From: JACDCA01 sp040881785
GTDB lineage: Bacteria; Acidobacteriota; Vicinamibacteria; Vicinamibacterales; 2-12-FULL-66-21
Length of the DNA stretch: 22,656 bases
NCBI GenBank assembly: GCA_040881785.1
Contig: JBBECO010000141.1
Coordinates: forward strand, 1-22,656
Reading direction: 5' to 3'
Below are positions 14,394 through 21,289 of the stretch, one piece after another (the stretch's first letter is position 1; the number at the start of each line of letters is the position of its first letter). A model generated the notes under the pieces. It worked only from the letters and a program-made list of their open reading frames with translations. It did not search any database and had not been told where the DNA came from. The translations under genes and the position numbers were made by a program.

Positions 14394-14558
14394 CGCCGAA
14401 TGCGGCCGTAACAACCCTTTGAAATCAATCACTTACGTCACGTTCGCCAGTGGGCCCGCTTGCGAAGCTGACCGCCTGCGACACGGCGTCGTCCCGGAAT
14501 CGAACAACTACCGCTTCTGTGTGCAATTGGACGAGAGTGGCCCCCATCTGGTTTAGAA

Positions 14559-15353
14559 CTATTTGGGAATTCTCAGCAGGACGTCTCCCTTTTCGATCCG
14601 GACCTCGAAGGTGCGAACCCCTTTCCTGGCCGGTCCGCACGAGACCTCGCCGGTGCGGACGTCGAACTGCGAGCCGTGCCAGAGACAGTGCACCGTGTGC
14701 CCGACGAGCACGCCGCCGGCGAGCGAGGCCCCTCGATGCGTGCAGCCGTCGTCAATAGCGTGATACCGGTCGCCGCTCCGCGCCAGCGCGATCCGCCGTC
14801 CGTTGACGTGGAGCAGCTTCATGTGGCCGTCCTGAAGGCCGGTCTGCGTCGCGACCACTATTTCCTCGCCGGGCCGCCCGGTGAGGGTGGCCTCCTGCCA
14901 CTTCCCGGCGTCGGCGTAGCGGTGGTCCACGCTGATCAGGTTGCGCGTCACCAGCGTGCCCCCCAGCCAGCCAGCGTATCCGAGCACCATGACGCCGACG
15001 GCTTCGAGTACCACCGTGAGGCCGGTGGCTGTCCAATCCGTTTCACGCGTGGCGAACGCCAGGCCGAAGAGGGCAAGCGCGACGACATTGCCGGCCCCGT
15101 GCCGCATCGCGCGCGCCTTCCCGGAGCTGGCCGGCGGCACCGTGTAGAGGTAATCGATGACGCCCGGAACCGCCGCAAGCAGCCCACTGGCGATCCCCGC
15201 CAGCGTGAGATGCGCGGCGCTGATCGATAGCGCATCCAATCGCCAGATCCAGGCCGCCATATCGAACAGGGCGGCTCCGCTGAGGAACGCGAACGGGAAG
15301 GGAATGAGCGCTGGATGGAGAGGATGAGCTCGAAAGCTGGCGCGACTTTTCAC
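14559..15353 (-). CDS. DUF2231 membrane domain fused to a Rieske [2Fe-2S] domain
   Basis: The 264-residue protein has four hydrophobic segments (about 16-38, 46-68, 88-101 and 111-132) that form a DUF2231-type membrane domain starting HPLHPALIPFPFAFL. A soluble Rieske domain covers about 160-264. The cluster ligands are Cys204 and His206 in CTHRG and Cys223 and His226 in CLWHG, the complete CxH...CxxH set. It is likely a membrane-anchored electron-transfer protein of ferredoxin type; its partners are unknown. The GTG start has GGGAGG 5 nt upstream, a strong site. It is divergent from the clpP-like gene (53-bp gap) and lies upstream of the adaptor gene on the same strand. The 236-bp gap and separate promoter suggest it is not part of the transporter block. 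Confidence 0.9.
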   Translation of the reverse strand: MKSRASFRAHPLHPALIPFPFAFLSGAALFDMAAWIWRLDALSISAAHLTLAGIASGLLAAVPGVIDYLYTVPPASSGKARAMRHGAGNVVALALFGLAFATRETDWTATGLTVVLEAVGVMVLGYAGWLGGTLVTRNLISVDHRYADAGKWQEATLTGRPGEEIVVATQTGLQDGHMKLLHVNGRRIALARSGDRYHAIDDGCTHRGASLAGGVLVGHTVHCLWHGSQFDVRTGEVSCGPARKGVRTFEVRIEKGDVLLRIPK

Positions 15354-15406
15354 AGTAACCTCCCGGACGTGGCCGACGGCACGCGGAATGCGAGCGATGT
15401 GGTGGT

Positions 15407-16105
15407 ATGGGTGACTTCAGCGACCGGCTCGTCCATGAACTGATCGACGCGGTGAAGGCGGCCCTCAAAAAAGAGCAGTCGGAGCGGCTGCGCGATGTCT
15501 ACCTGATCGGTGACATCGACAAGGACACGGCGCGTGCCGCCATCGAACGCATCCGGGAGTTCGCCAGTGAGGGCAGCGGACCGATCAACATGTACCTCAA
15601 CACGGCGGGGGGGAACGTCACGGATGGGCTGGCGCTCCACGACGCAATTCTGGATGTCGTCGCCAGGGGCGTTGATGTCTCGGTCGTCGTGCAGGGAATG
15701 GCGTACTCGATGGGATCGGTGGTGCTCCAGGCGGCGAGCCCGGGCAGGCGTGTCTGCTTTCCGCACTCCTGGATCATGATCCACGAGCCCGCGAAATGGG
15801 CCGGCTGGCAATCGACGACCGCCGCGGCGCAGCACCTCGACAGACTAAAACAAATGCAGAGCCAGATCTACCGGATCCTCTCGGAGCGATCCGGCAAAGC
15901 GCTCCGCCAGATCATCCGCGACACCAAACGGACCGACTTCTATCTCGACGCCACGAGAGCACTCGAGTACGGACTCGTGGATCACGTGCTCGGCGTCACG
16001 CACGCCTCGACGCCCGTGTCCGAGCCGAGGCCGGTCCCGGCCCCGACGACCACCACGGAGGAACCGCGCGAATCGGCCGCGGCGGCCGTCGCCACCAACT
16101 CATGA
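15407..16105 (+). CDS. ClpP-like serine protease with Thr/Pro/Ala-rich tail
   Basis: The 232-residue protein belongs to the ClpP/crotonase-fold peptidases. The catalytic triad is in place: Ser101 (GMAYSMGS), His126 (SWIMIHEP) and Asp177 (KRTDFYLDA). The GPINMYLNTAGGNVTDGLA segment (58-76) corresponds to the usual substrate-channel strand of ClpP. The tail after residue 200 is low-complexity (many Thr, Pro, Glu and Ala) and is absent from housekeeping ClpP. The sequence diverges from standard ClpP (GMAYSMGS in place of GQAASMGA), so it is probably an accessory isoform; no ClpX or ClpA gene is adjacent. No good Shine-Dalgarno precedes the ATG. Its stop overlaps the next start (ATGA at 16102), so it is coupled to the sensor kinase. 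Confidence 0.88.
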   Translation: MGDFSDRLVHELIDAVKAALKKEQSERLRDVYLIGDIDKDTARAAIERIREFASEGSGPINMYLNTAGGNVTDGLALHDAILDVVARGVDVSVVVQGMAYSMGSVVLQAASPGRRVCFPHSWIMIHEPAKWAGWQSTTAAAQHLDRLKQMQSQIYRILSERSGKALRQIIRDTKRTDFYLDATRALEYGLVDHVLGVTHASTPVSEPRPVPAPTTTTEEPRESAAAAVATNS

Positions 16106-16341
16106 ACGGTCCGGCCGACGCCTATCCCTTTCCGACCTTCCCGGTCCCCGTGCGTTTCGGCATCGCCGTCGTCATGCTCGCGACGGTGGTCGTCCTGCAA
16201 CTGCTGGCGGGGCCGTTCATCGACACCGGGAGTCACCTGATTCTGCTCGCCACCGCGGTGATGGCCACGGCGCTGTTTGCCGGAACCGGCCCGGCACTGG
16301 CCGCCACGGTGGTGGCCGCGGCGCTTGGCGCCAGACACGCG
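16102..16341 (+). pseudogene. N-terminal part of the hybrid kinase, out of frame with the rest
   Basis: The ATG at 16102 overlaps the clpP-like stop. The frame encodes about 75 residues with three hydrophobic segments (VRFGIAVVMLATVVVLQLL, HLILLATAVMATALFAG and ALAATVVAAALGA), the pattern of the first three helices of a DUF4118 (KdpD-type) membrane domain. After codon 16330 the frame turns into Arg/Cys/Pro-rich nonsense. The fourth helix and the kinase continue in the other frame from about 16341. A net -1 shift at 16333-16341 would join them. This part and the next feature are probably one gene. Confidence 0.65.
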
Positions 16342-16367
16342 TCGACCTCGCTGACGCCGCCGCGCCC

Positions 16368-17645
16368 ATGCACCTGGCGCTGTTCCTCGTGCACGGGCTG
16401 CTGGTCACCGCGGTCGTGGCCGAACTGCGCCGCGCGCGGCGCGACGCGGAAGTGCGCGCGCGGGACGCGCACGCCGCGCGGGAAGAGGGCGAGAACGCCA
16501 ACCGGATGAAGGACGAGTTTCTCGCCACGATTTCGCACGAGCTGCGCACGCCGCTCAACGCGATCCTCGGGTGGGTCCACCTGCTGCGCACCGGCAAGCT
16601 CGATACGCCCACGGCGAGCCGCGGGCTCGAGTCGATCGACCGGAACATCCGGCTCCAGGCGCAACTGACCGCGGATCTGCTCGACGTGTCGAAGGCGCTG
16701 ACCGGCAAGCTGCACGTCGATCCGCGCCCCACGCTGCTCGACGAGGCGGTGCGGCAGGCGGTGGCGACGGCCACGCCGGCCGCGACGGCCAAGGGGGTGC
16801 TGATCAAGGTGTCGCTGACCGAGCCGGGGGTCGCCGTCCATGGCGATCCGACGCGGCTGCGTCAGATCGCCTGGCAGTTGCTGGCCAACGCGATCAAGTT
16901 CACGCCCAGGGACGGCACCGTCGAGATCGCGGCCGACGCCTTCGGGCAGGACGCCCGGCTGATCGTGCGCGACAGCGGCCGCGGCATCGATCCCGTGTTT
17001 CTCCCGCGGATCTTCGAGCGGTTCACCCAGGCCGATTCATCCTCCACGCGGACGGCCGGCGGGCTCGGCGTCGGCCTGGCGCTCGTCCACGAGCTCGTGG
17101 GGCTGCACGGCGGCGAGATCGAGGCGCGCAATCGCGAGGATGGCCGCGGCGCCATCTTCATGGCGCGCTTCCCCCTGCAGTCGCGCGACACGGTCGATCG
17201 GACGGCCCCGGTTCGCGCCAGGCAGACGTACGACACCGCGCCGTTCCTCGACGGGCTGCGCGTGCTCGTGCTCGATCAGGAGCCGGAAGGGCGGGACCTG
17301 CTGCGGACGGTGCTCCAGCATCGTGGCGCCACGGTCCAGGCCGTGAGCTCCGTGGCCGAGGCGCTGGACAGCCTCGAGGCCTGGCGCCCCGACGTCCTCG
17401 TGAGTGACAGTCTGTCGCCCGATCACGATTCCTATGCGCTCGTCGGCAAGGTGCAGTCGCTCGAGGCCGATCGCGGCGGCCGCATTCCCGCCGTGGCGCT
17501 CACGAGCGTCGCGCGGACCGACCAGCGGCTGCGAAACATGCTGGCCGACGTGCAGCGGGACGTCCCCAAACCGGTCGAGCCTGCCGTACTGACGAGCGAG
17601 ATCGCGCGCCTGACCGGACGGGAGCGTCGCCGGGAGCAGCGATAG
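16368..17645 (+). CDS. Hybrid sensor histidine kinase, catalytic part (probably frameshifted 5' end)
   Basis: From the first in-frame ATG this reads 425 residues. It opens with a hydrophobic helix (1-20), expected to be helix four of a DUF4118 sensor, then a coiled linker. The H-box holds His57 in ISHELRTPLNAI. The ATPase domain shows QLLANAIKFTP, DSGRGIDP and GGLGVGLAL. A C-terminal receiver-like domain starts at RVLVLDQEP (about 297), with the likely phosphoacceptor Asp in DVLVSDSLSPDHDSY and the Lys in DVPKPVEP. It would phosphorylate its own receiver and an unknown partner; no separate regulator is adjacent. Reading continues upstream in frame (VDLADAAAP) without a start, which supports the view that the real start is at 16102 and a frameshift separates the two parts. 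Confidence 0.85.
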   Translation: MHLALFLVHGLLVTAVVAELRRARRDAEVRARDAHAAREEGENANRMKDEFLATISHELRTPLNAILGWVHLLRTGKLDTPTASRGLESIDRNIRLQAQLTADLLDVSKALTGKLHVDPRPTLLDEAVRQAVATATPAATAKGVLIKVSLTEPGVAVHGDPTRLRQIAWQLLANAIKFTPRDGTVEIAADAFGQDARLIVRDSGRGIDPVFLPRIFERFTQADSSSTRTAGGLGVGLALVHELVGLHGGEIEARNREDGRGAIFMARFPLQSRDTVDRTAPVRARQTYDTAPFLDGLRVLVLDQEPEGRDLLRTVLQHRGATVQAVSSVAEALDSLEAWRPDVLVSDSLSPDHDSYALVGKVQSLEADRGGRIPAVALTSVARTDQRLRNMLADVQRDVPKPVEPAVLTSEIARLTGRERRREQR

Positions 17646-17687
17646 CTCCGGCACCTGAGAGGGAGGCTGCGGAGGCCACGGAGTTTG

Positions 17688-17733
17688 TCACAACGGAGGA
17701 ACGGAGACGACGGAGACACGAACGGAGAAGACA
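17688..17733 (+). repeat. 46-bp direct repeat, copy 1 (family D)
   Basis: Begins TCACAACGGAGGAACGGAGA and ends GAACGGAGAAGACA. It is identical over all 46 bases to 17792-17837, 104 bp downstream. Internally it is made of ACGGAG words. Confidence 0.95.
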
Positions 17734-17791
17734 CCAGATGGTTTGGCTGTCACACGGTCACGCTGTCAGGCTGTCACGCTGCCGCGGAATT

Positions 17792-17837
17792 TCACAACGG
17801 AGGAACGGAGACGACGGAGACACGAACGGAGAAGACA
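17792..17837 (+). repeat. 46-bp direct repeat, copy 2 (family D)
   Basis: An identical copy of 17688-17733, separated from it by 58 bp. Its first part can pair with the inverted copy at 17918-17950. Confidence 0.95.
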
Positions 17838-17917
17838 ACACCCTCGCGGCGTGACGTCGCGCTGCCTGGTTCGCCGCCGCAGCACCGACGCCTCGAGTCA
17901 TTTCCAAACCTGGAATG

Positions 17918-17950
17918 CTCCGTTCGTCCCTCCGTTCCTCCGTTGTGAAA
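17918..17950 (-). repeat. Inverted, shortened copy of the 46-bp repeat (family D)
   Basis: Its reverse complement reads TTTCACAACGGAGGAACGGA and then GGGACGAACGGAG. It matches the direct copies apart from about 10 missing internal bases. With copy 2 it can form a long stem around an 80-nt loop. Confidence 0.9.
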
Positions 17951-17951
17951 A

Positions 17952-17978
17952 CCTCCGCAACCTCCGCAACCTCCGCAA
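17952..17978. repeat. Three tandem copies of CCTCCGCAA
   Basis: Three perfect 9-bp copies lie just before the rsgA promoter region. The word is close to the reverse complement of the GCGGAGG words at 17668-17676. Confidence 0.9.
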
Positions 17979-17986
17979 CTCAGGCG

Positions 17987-17992
17987 TATCAT
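17987..17992 (+). promoter_or_regulatory. Candidate -10 element of rsgA
   Basis: TATCAT matches TATAAT at 5 of 6 positions. It overlaps the first possible ATG of rsgA (17991) and ends 7 nt before an in-frame GTG (18000) and 10 nt before an in-frame ATG (18003). If it is used, rsgA must start at one of the later codons. Confidence 0.4.
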
Positions 17993-19079
17993 GCCCCCAG
18001 TGATGGTTGACCAGCTCTCCCGCTACGGCTGGAACGAGACCTTCGCCGCGGCGTTCGCGGAACAGGCGGCCGAGGGCAGGATCCCGGGGCGCGTGGTCCT
18101 GGAGCATACGCACATTTACCGGGTAGGCACCGCCGACGGGGAGCTGCTCGCGCGCGTGTCCGGACGCCTGCGCCATCGCGCCACCGCACGGCCGGATTTT
18201 CCGGCCGTGGGTGACTGGGTCGTCGTGGAGCCGGTCGCCGACAGCGATGCGCGAATCCACGCGGTGCTCCCCAGACGGAGCCGTTTCTCGCGCCGCGCGG
18301 CGGGCGACACAACCGAGGAGCAGATCGTCGCCGCCAACATCGATGTCGTCTTTCTGGTGGGCGGTCTGGACGGCGACTTCAACCCGCGCCGGATCGAACG
18401 CTACCTGGTCGTCGCCTGGGAGAGCGGTGCGACGCCGGTCATCGTGTTGAACAAGGCCGACCTGGTGCCCGATCCCGCGCGGCACGTGGCGGAGGTCGAA
18501 GGCGTGGCGCCGGGCGTGAGGGTCCACGCGGTCTCGGCGCGGCAGCCGGAGACCATCGAAGTGTTGCGGCAGTACGTGACGGCAGGCCGCACGGCGGCGC
18601 TCCTCGGGTCGTCGGGCGTCGGCAAGTCCACCATCGTGAATCGGCTGGTGGGCTACGACCTCCTCCGGACGCAGGATGTCCGCATCACGGACAGCCGCGG
18701 CCGGCACACCAGCACGGCGCGGCAGATGGTCCTCCTCGAGGGCGGCGGCATCCTCATCGACACACCCGGGATGCGCGAGCTGCAGTTGTGGGACTCGGGC
18801 GACGCGCGCGGCGACGCGTTCGCCGACATCGAGGCGCTGGCGGCGTCGTGCCGTTTCCGGGATTGCCGCCACCGGCAGGAACCGGGCTGCGCCGTGCGTG
18901 CCGCCGCGGCGACGGGAGAGCTTCCCGCGAGTCGGCTCGCCAGCTATCAGAAGCTCGAGGCGGAGCGCGAGCACCAGGGCACCGAGCGGGATGCCCGCGC
19001 CCTGCTCGAAGACAAGCGCAAGTCGAAGATCCAGAGCAAGGCCATCAACAGATATCTCAAGGACAAGCGCGTCAAGTAG
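17991..19079 (+). CDS. rsgA: Ribosome small-subunit-dependent GTPase RsgA
   Basis: The 362-residue GTPase helps mature the 30S ribosomal subunit. The circularly permuted GTPase motif order is visible: G4 NKADL (154-158), then G1 GSSGVGKST (206-214), G2-region RHTSTAR (238-244) and G3 DTPG (257-260). An OB-fold domain precedes it (about 32-95, with FPAVGDWVVV). The zinc-binding CRFRDCRHRQEPGC follows, with ligands Cys287, Cys292, His294 and Cys300. The basic tail resembles that of other RsgA proteins. The first ATG (17991) overlaps a -10-like TATCAT, so GTG 18000 or ATG 18003 may be the true start, which would remove three or four residues. It stands alone between the repeat region and the ABC-2 genes. 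Confidence 0.96.
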   Translation: MPPVMVDQLSRYGWNETFAAAFAEQAAEGRIPGRVVLEHTHIYRVGTADGELLARVSGRLRHRATARPDFPAVGDWVVVEPVADSDARIHAVLPRRSRFSRRAAGDTTEEQIVAANIDVVFLVGGLDGDFNPRRIERYLVVAWESGATPVIVLNKADLVPDPARHVAEVEGVAPGVRVHAVSARQPETIEVLRQYVTAGRTAALLGSSGVGKSTIVNRLVGYDLLRTQDVRITDSRGRHTSTARQMVLLEGGGILIDTPGMRELQLWDSGDARGDAFADIEALAASCRFRDCRHRQEPGCAVRAAAATGELPASRLASYQKLEAEREHQGTERDARALLEDKRKSKIQSKAINRYLKDKRVK

Positions 19080-19133
19080 CCGCTGTTTTTCCGCCATTCA
19101 CCGGAAGGTCCGAACGGGAGCCCATCGGGCGCG

Positions 19134-19139
19134 TAGATT
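19134..19139 (+). promoter_or_regulatory. Candidate -10 element, leaderless ABC-2 operon start
   Basis: TAGATT ends exactly 6 nt before the ATG at 19146. There is no Shine-Dalgarno sequence and no clear -35 hexamer. This would begin the transcript for the ATPase, permease and genes downstream. Confidence 0.42.
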
Positions 19140-19145
19140 ACGCGC

Positions 19146-20015
19146 ATGTACGTACTCACAGTCACTGGCGCGCGCAAGGCCTTCGGCGCCGTCACCGCGC
19201 TCGACGGCGCGACCCTCGCACTGCGCCAGGGGGAGCTGCTGGCGCTGCTGGGGCCGAACGGCGCGGGCAAAACCACCCTCATCCGGGCGGTCGCCGGCCG
19301 CGCGCGGCTCGATGCCGGCGAGATCCGCCTGTTCGGCGACCCGGTGGCTCCAGGCGCCACCCGACCGGAGCTGGGTGTCGTACCGCAGGAGATCGCCCTG
19401 TACCTCCGGCTCTCCGCCCGTGAAAATCTCGAAGCGTTCGGCGCCCTCCAGGGGCTGGCCGGCGCGGCGCTGAAGGACCACGTGCAGTGGGCGCTCGTCC
19501 ACACGGGTCTCGCCGACCGCGCCGGCGAACCGGTCGGGAGGTTCTCCGGCGGCATGCGCCGGCGGCTCAATATCGCCTGCGGCATCGTGCACCGGCCAGC
19601 CGTCCTCCTGCTCGACGAGCCGACCGTGGGCGTCGATCCCCAGAGCCGCGACCGCATCTACGACATGCTCGCCGCGCTCATGCAGCAGGGCGTCTCACTC
19701 ATTCTGACGACCCACCATCTCGAGGAAGCCGAAGCGCGCTGCACGCGTACCGTGATCATCGATCACGGCCGCGTGATCGCCGCCGGCACGCTGCCGGAGC
19801 TCGTGGACCAGACCGTCGGCAAGGACCGCCTGGTCACGCTCCGGCTCGCGGACGGTCGAACGGAAACCGCGCGCATGCGCGACGTCGCCGCGGAATTGCC
19901 GCCGCTGCTCGACAGGATCCGCCTGGCCGGTGGAACCGTGGACGACGTGGACGTTCGCGGGCCGAGCCTGCAGGCGGTGTTCATCCATTTGACCGGAAGG
20001 GAGCTGCGGGAATGA
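19146..20015 (+). CDS. ABC-2 exporter ATPase
   Basis: This 289-residue ATPase belongs to the CcmA/DRA/NatA-like group that drives ABC-2 permeases. Walker A GPNGAGKTT lies at about 36-44, the Q-loop at VVPQEIALY near 80, the signature FSGGMRRRL near 134 and Walker B LLLDEPTVGVDPQ near 155. The switch His is in TTHHLEEAEARC. A C-terminal domain (about 215-289) follows, as in drug and lipid exporters. The stop overlaps the permease start (ATGA at 20012), so the two are coupled and surely form one exporter. Substrate is unknown. The ATG at 19146 was preferred because it follows TAGATT by 6 nt. Confidence 0.94.
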   Translation: MYVLTVTGARKAFGAVTALDGATLALRQGELLALLGPNGAGKTTLIRAVAGRARLDAGEIRLFGDPVAPGATRPELGVVPQEIALYLRLSARENLEAFGALQGLAGAALKDHVQWALVHTGLADRAGEPVGRFSGGMRRRLNIACGIVHRPAVLLLDEPTVGVDPQSRDRIYDMLAALMQQGVSLILTTHHLEEAEARCTRTVIIDHGRVIAAGTLPELVDQTVGKDRLVTLRLADGRTETARMRDVAAELPPLLDRIRLAGGTVDDVDVRGPSLQAVFIHLTGRELRE

Positions 20016-21277
20016 TCCTCACACTGCTGCGCACGGGCTGGCTGAACCTCAAACGCGACCGCGTCGCGCAGGCCCTGACGTTTCTGCTGCCGATCGTCTT
20101 CTTCTCGATCTTCGCGTCGGTCTTCGCGGGACAGGGATCGGCCACCTCGCGGATCCGCGTCGCCGTCGTGGACGAAGATCGCTCCGAATTGAGCGGCCGC
20201 ATCCTCGACGGGCTGCAGAAGGAAACCAGCCTGCGCGTCACGACGGCTGCCGGGGACCCCGCGGCACCGCTCGACCGCGCGGCGGGGGAGCGCCTGGTCC
20301 GGAACGGTGACCTGCCCGTGGCGGTCGTGATCCCCAAAGGACTCGGTGAGACCTTCGGCACGATCGGGTTCGGCGCGTCGGAGGTGAGCATCCTGCTGCT
20401 GGCCGACGTCTCCGACCCGATCGCGCCGCAGATGGTCCTCGGCCTGCTCCAGAAGGTGACGATGGCCGGGGCGCCGGATCTGCTGATGCAGGGCGGGATG
20501 CGGCAGTTCGAAGACCAGGCCGGGGCGCTGACACCGCAGCAGCGGACGGCCGTGGACTCGTGGCTGCCGCAGCTCAGGGCGCAGGCCCAGGGCAGCGCGT
20601 CCGGCGGCGGTTCGGGCGGCGGCATGGGCCTGTCCGCCGAGATCGTGGACGTGATGGCGAGCGACAGCCGCGCGGGGTCGATGGTGTCGTTCTACGCGGC
20701 CGGCATCGGCGTCATGTTCCTGCTCTTCTCGTGCGCGGGCGCCGGCGGCGCACTGCTCGACGAGGTCGAATCCGGCACGCTCGAGCGTCTGCTCTCGACC
20801 AGGGTCACGATGACGACGCTGCTGGCCGGCAAATGGCTGTTCCTGGCCCTGATCGGCTTCCTCCAGCTGGCCGTGATGTTCACGTGGGGCTGGCTCGTGT
20901 TCGACCTTCCGCTGTTCGCGCACGTGCCGGGCTTTGTCGTGATGACGGCCGCCACGGCGTCGGCGGCCGCCGCGCTCGGCCTCGTGCTCGCCACCCTCGC
21001 ACGCAGTCGCGCGCAGCTCTCGGGCCTGTCGACGATCCTCATCCTCACGATGTCCGCGGTCGGCGGAAGCATGTTCCCGCGCTTCCTGATGAGCGAGACG
21101 ATGCAGAAGTTCGGACTGGTGACGTTCAACGGCTGGGCGCTCGACGGGTACTTGAAGGTGTTCTGGCGCAATGCCCCCCTCTGGGCACTCTGGCCGCAGG
21201 TGCTCGTCCTCGTCGTACTCACGCTGGCCTTCCTGGGCGGGGCGCGCCTGCTGGCCAGACGGTGGGAGGTGGCGTGA
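20012..21277 (+). CDS. ABC-2 family permease
   Basis: The 421-residue membrane subunit pairs with the preceding ATPase. One N-terminal helix (about 20-40, LTFLLPIVFFSIFASVF) leads into a large extracytoplasmic domain (about 45-225) that ends in a Gly/Ser-rich linker (SGGGSGGGMG). Five or six more helices fill about 230-415, including MVSFYAAGIGVMFLLFSCAG, LFLALIGFLQLAVMF and a final VLVLVVLTLAFLGGARLLA. The cytoplasmic motif DEVESGTLERLLSTRVT between the helices is typical of YhgE/YbhR-like ABC-2 permeases. The longer open frame upstream (from 19487) is only the shadow of the ATPase gene. The ATG is in the ATGA overlap. The nitrilase-like gene starts 12 nt after its stop. Confidence 0.93.
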   Translation: MILTLLRTGWLNLKRDRVAQALTFLLPIVFFSIFASVFAGQGSATSRIRVAVVDEDRSELSGRILDGLQKETSLRVTTAAGDPAAPLDRAAGERLVRNGDLPVAVVIPKGLGETFGTIGFGASEVSILLLADVSDPIAPQMVLGLLQKVTMAGAPDLLMQGGMRQFEDQAGALTPQQRTAVDSWLPQLRAQAQGSASGGGSGGGMGLSAEIVDVMASDSRAGSMVSFYAAGIGVMFLLFSCAGAGGALLDEVESGTLERLLSTRVTMTTLLAGKWLFLALIGFLQLAVMFTWGWLVFDLPLFAHVPGFVVMTAATASAAAALGLVLATLARSRAQLSGLSTILILTMSAVGGSMFPRFLMSETMQKFGLVTFNGWALDGYLKVFWRNAPLWALWPQVLVLVVLTLAFLGGARLLARRWEVA

Positions 21278-21283
21278 TAACTT
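21278..21283 (+). promoter_or_regulatory. Candidate -10 element before the nitrilase-like gene
   Basis: TAACTT ends exactly 6 nt before the ATG at 21290. A GAGGG sequence also touches the ATG but is too close for a normal ribosome binding site. The gene may use this internal promoter, read-through from the permease, or both. Confidence 0.35.
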
Positions 21284-21289
21284 TGAGGG

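Larger units (their letters stand above)
17646..17986. other. Intergenic repeat-rich region without a gene
   Basis: This 340-bp stretch holds no convincing gene in either strand; the apparent open frames are short and built of repeat words. It contains GGAGGCTGCGGAGGCCACGGAG at the left, two 46-bp direct repeats, a CTGTCAC-rich middle (17745-17780), one inverted shortened copy and a 9-bp tandem repeat next to rsgA. No terminator with a T run is evident. Confidence 0.8.

Noticed and set aside
17688..17950. CRISPR-like reading of the 46-bp repeats
   Set aside because: There are only two direct copies, the 58-bp spacer is itself repetitive, one further copy is inverted, and no cas gene is nearby.
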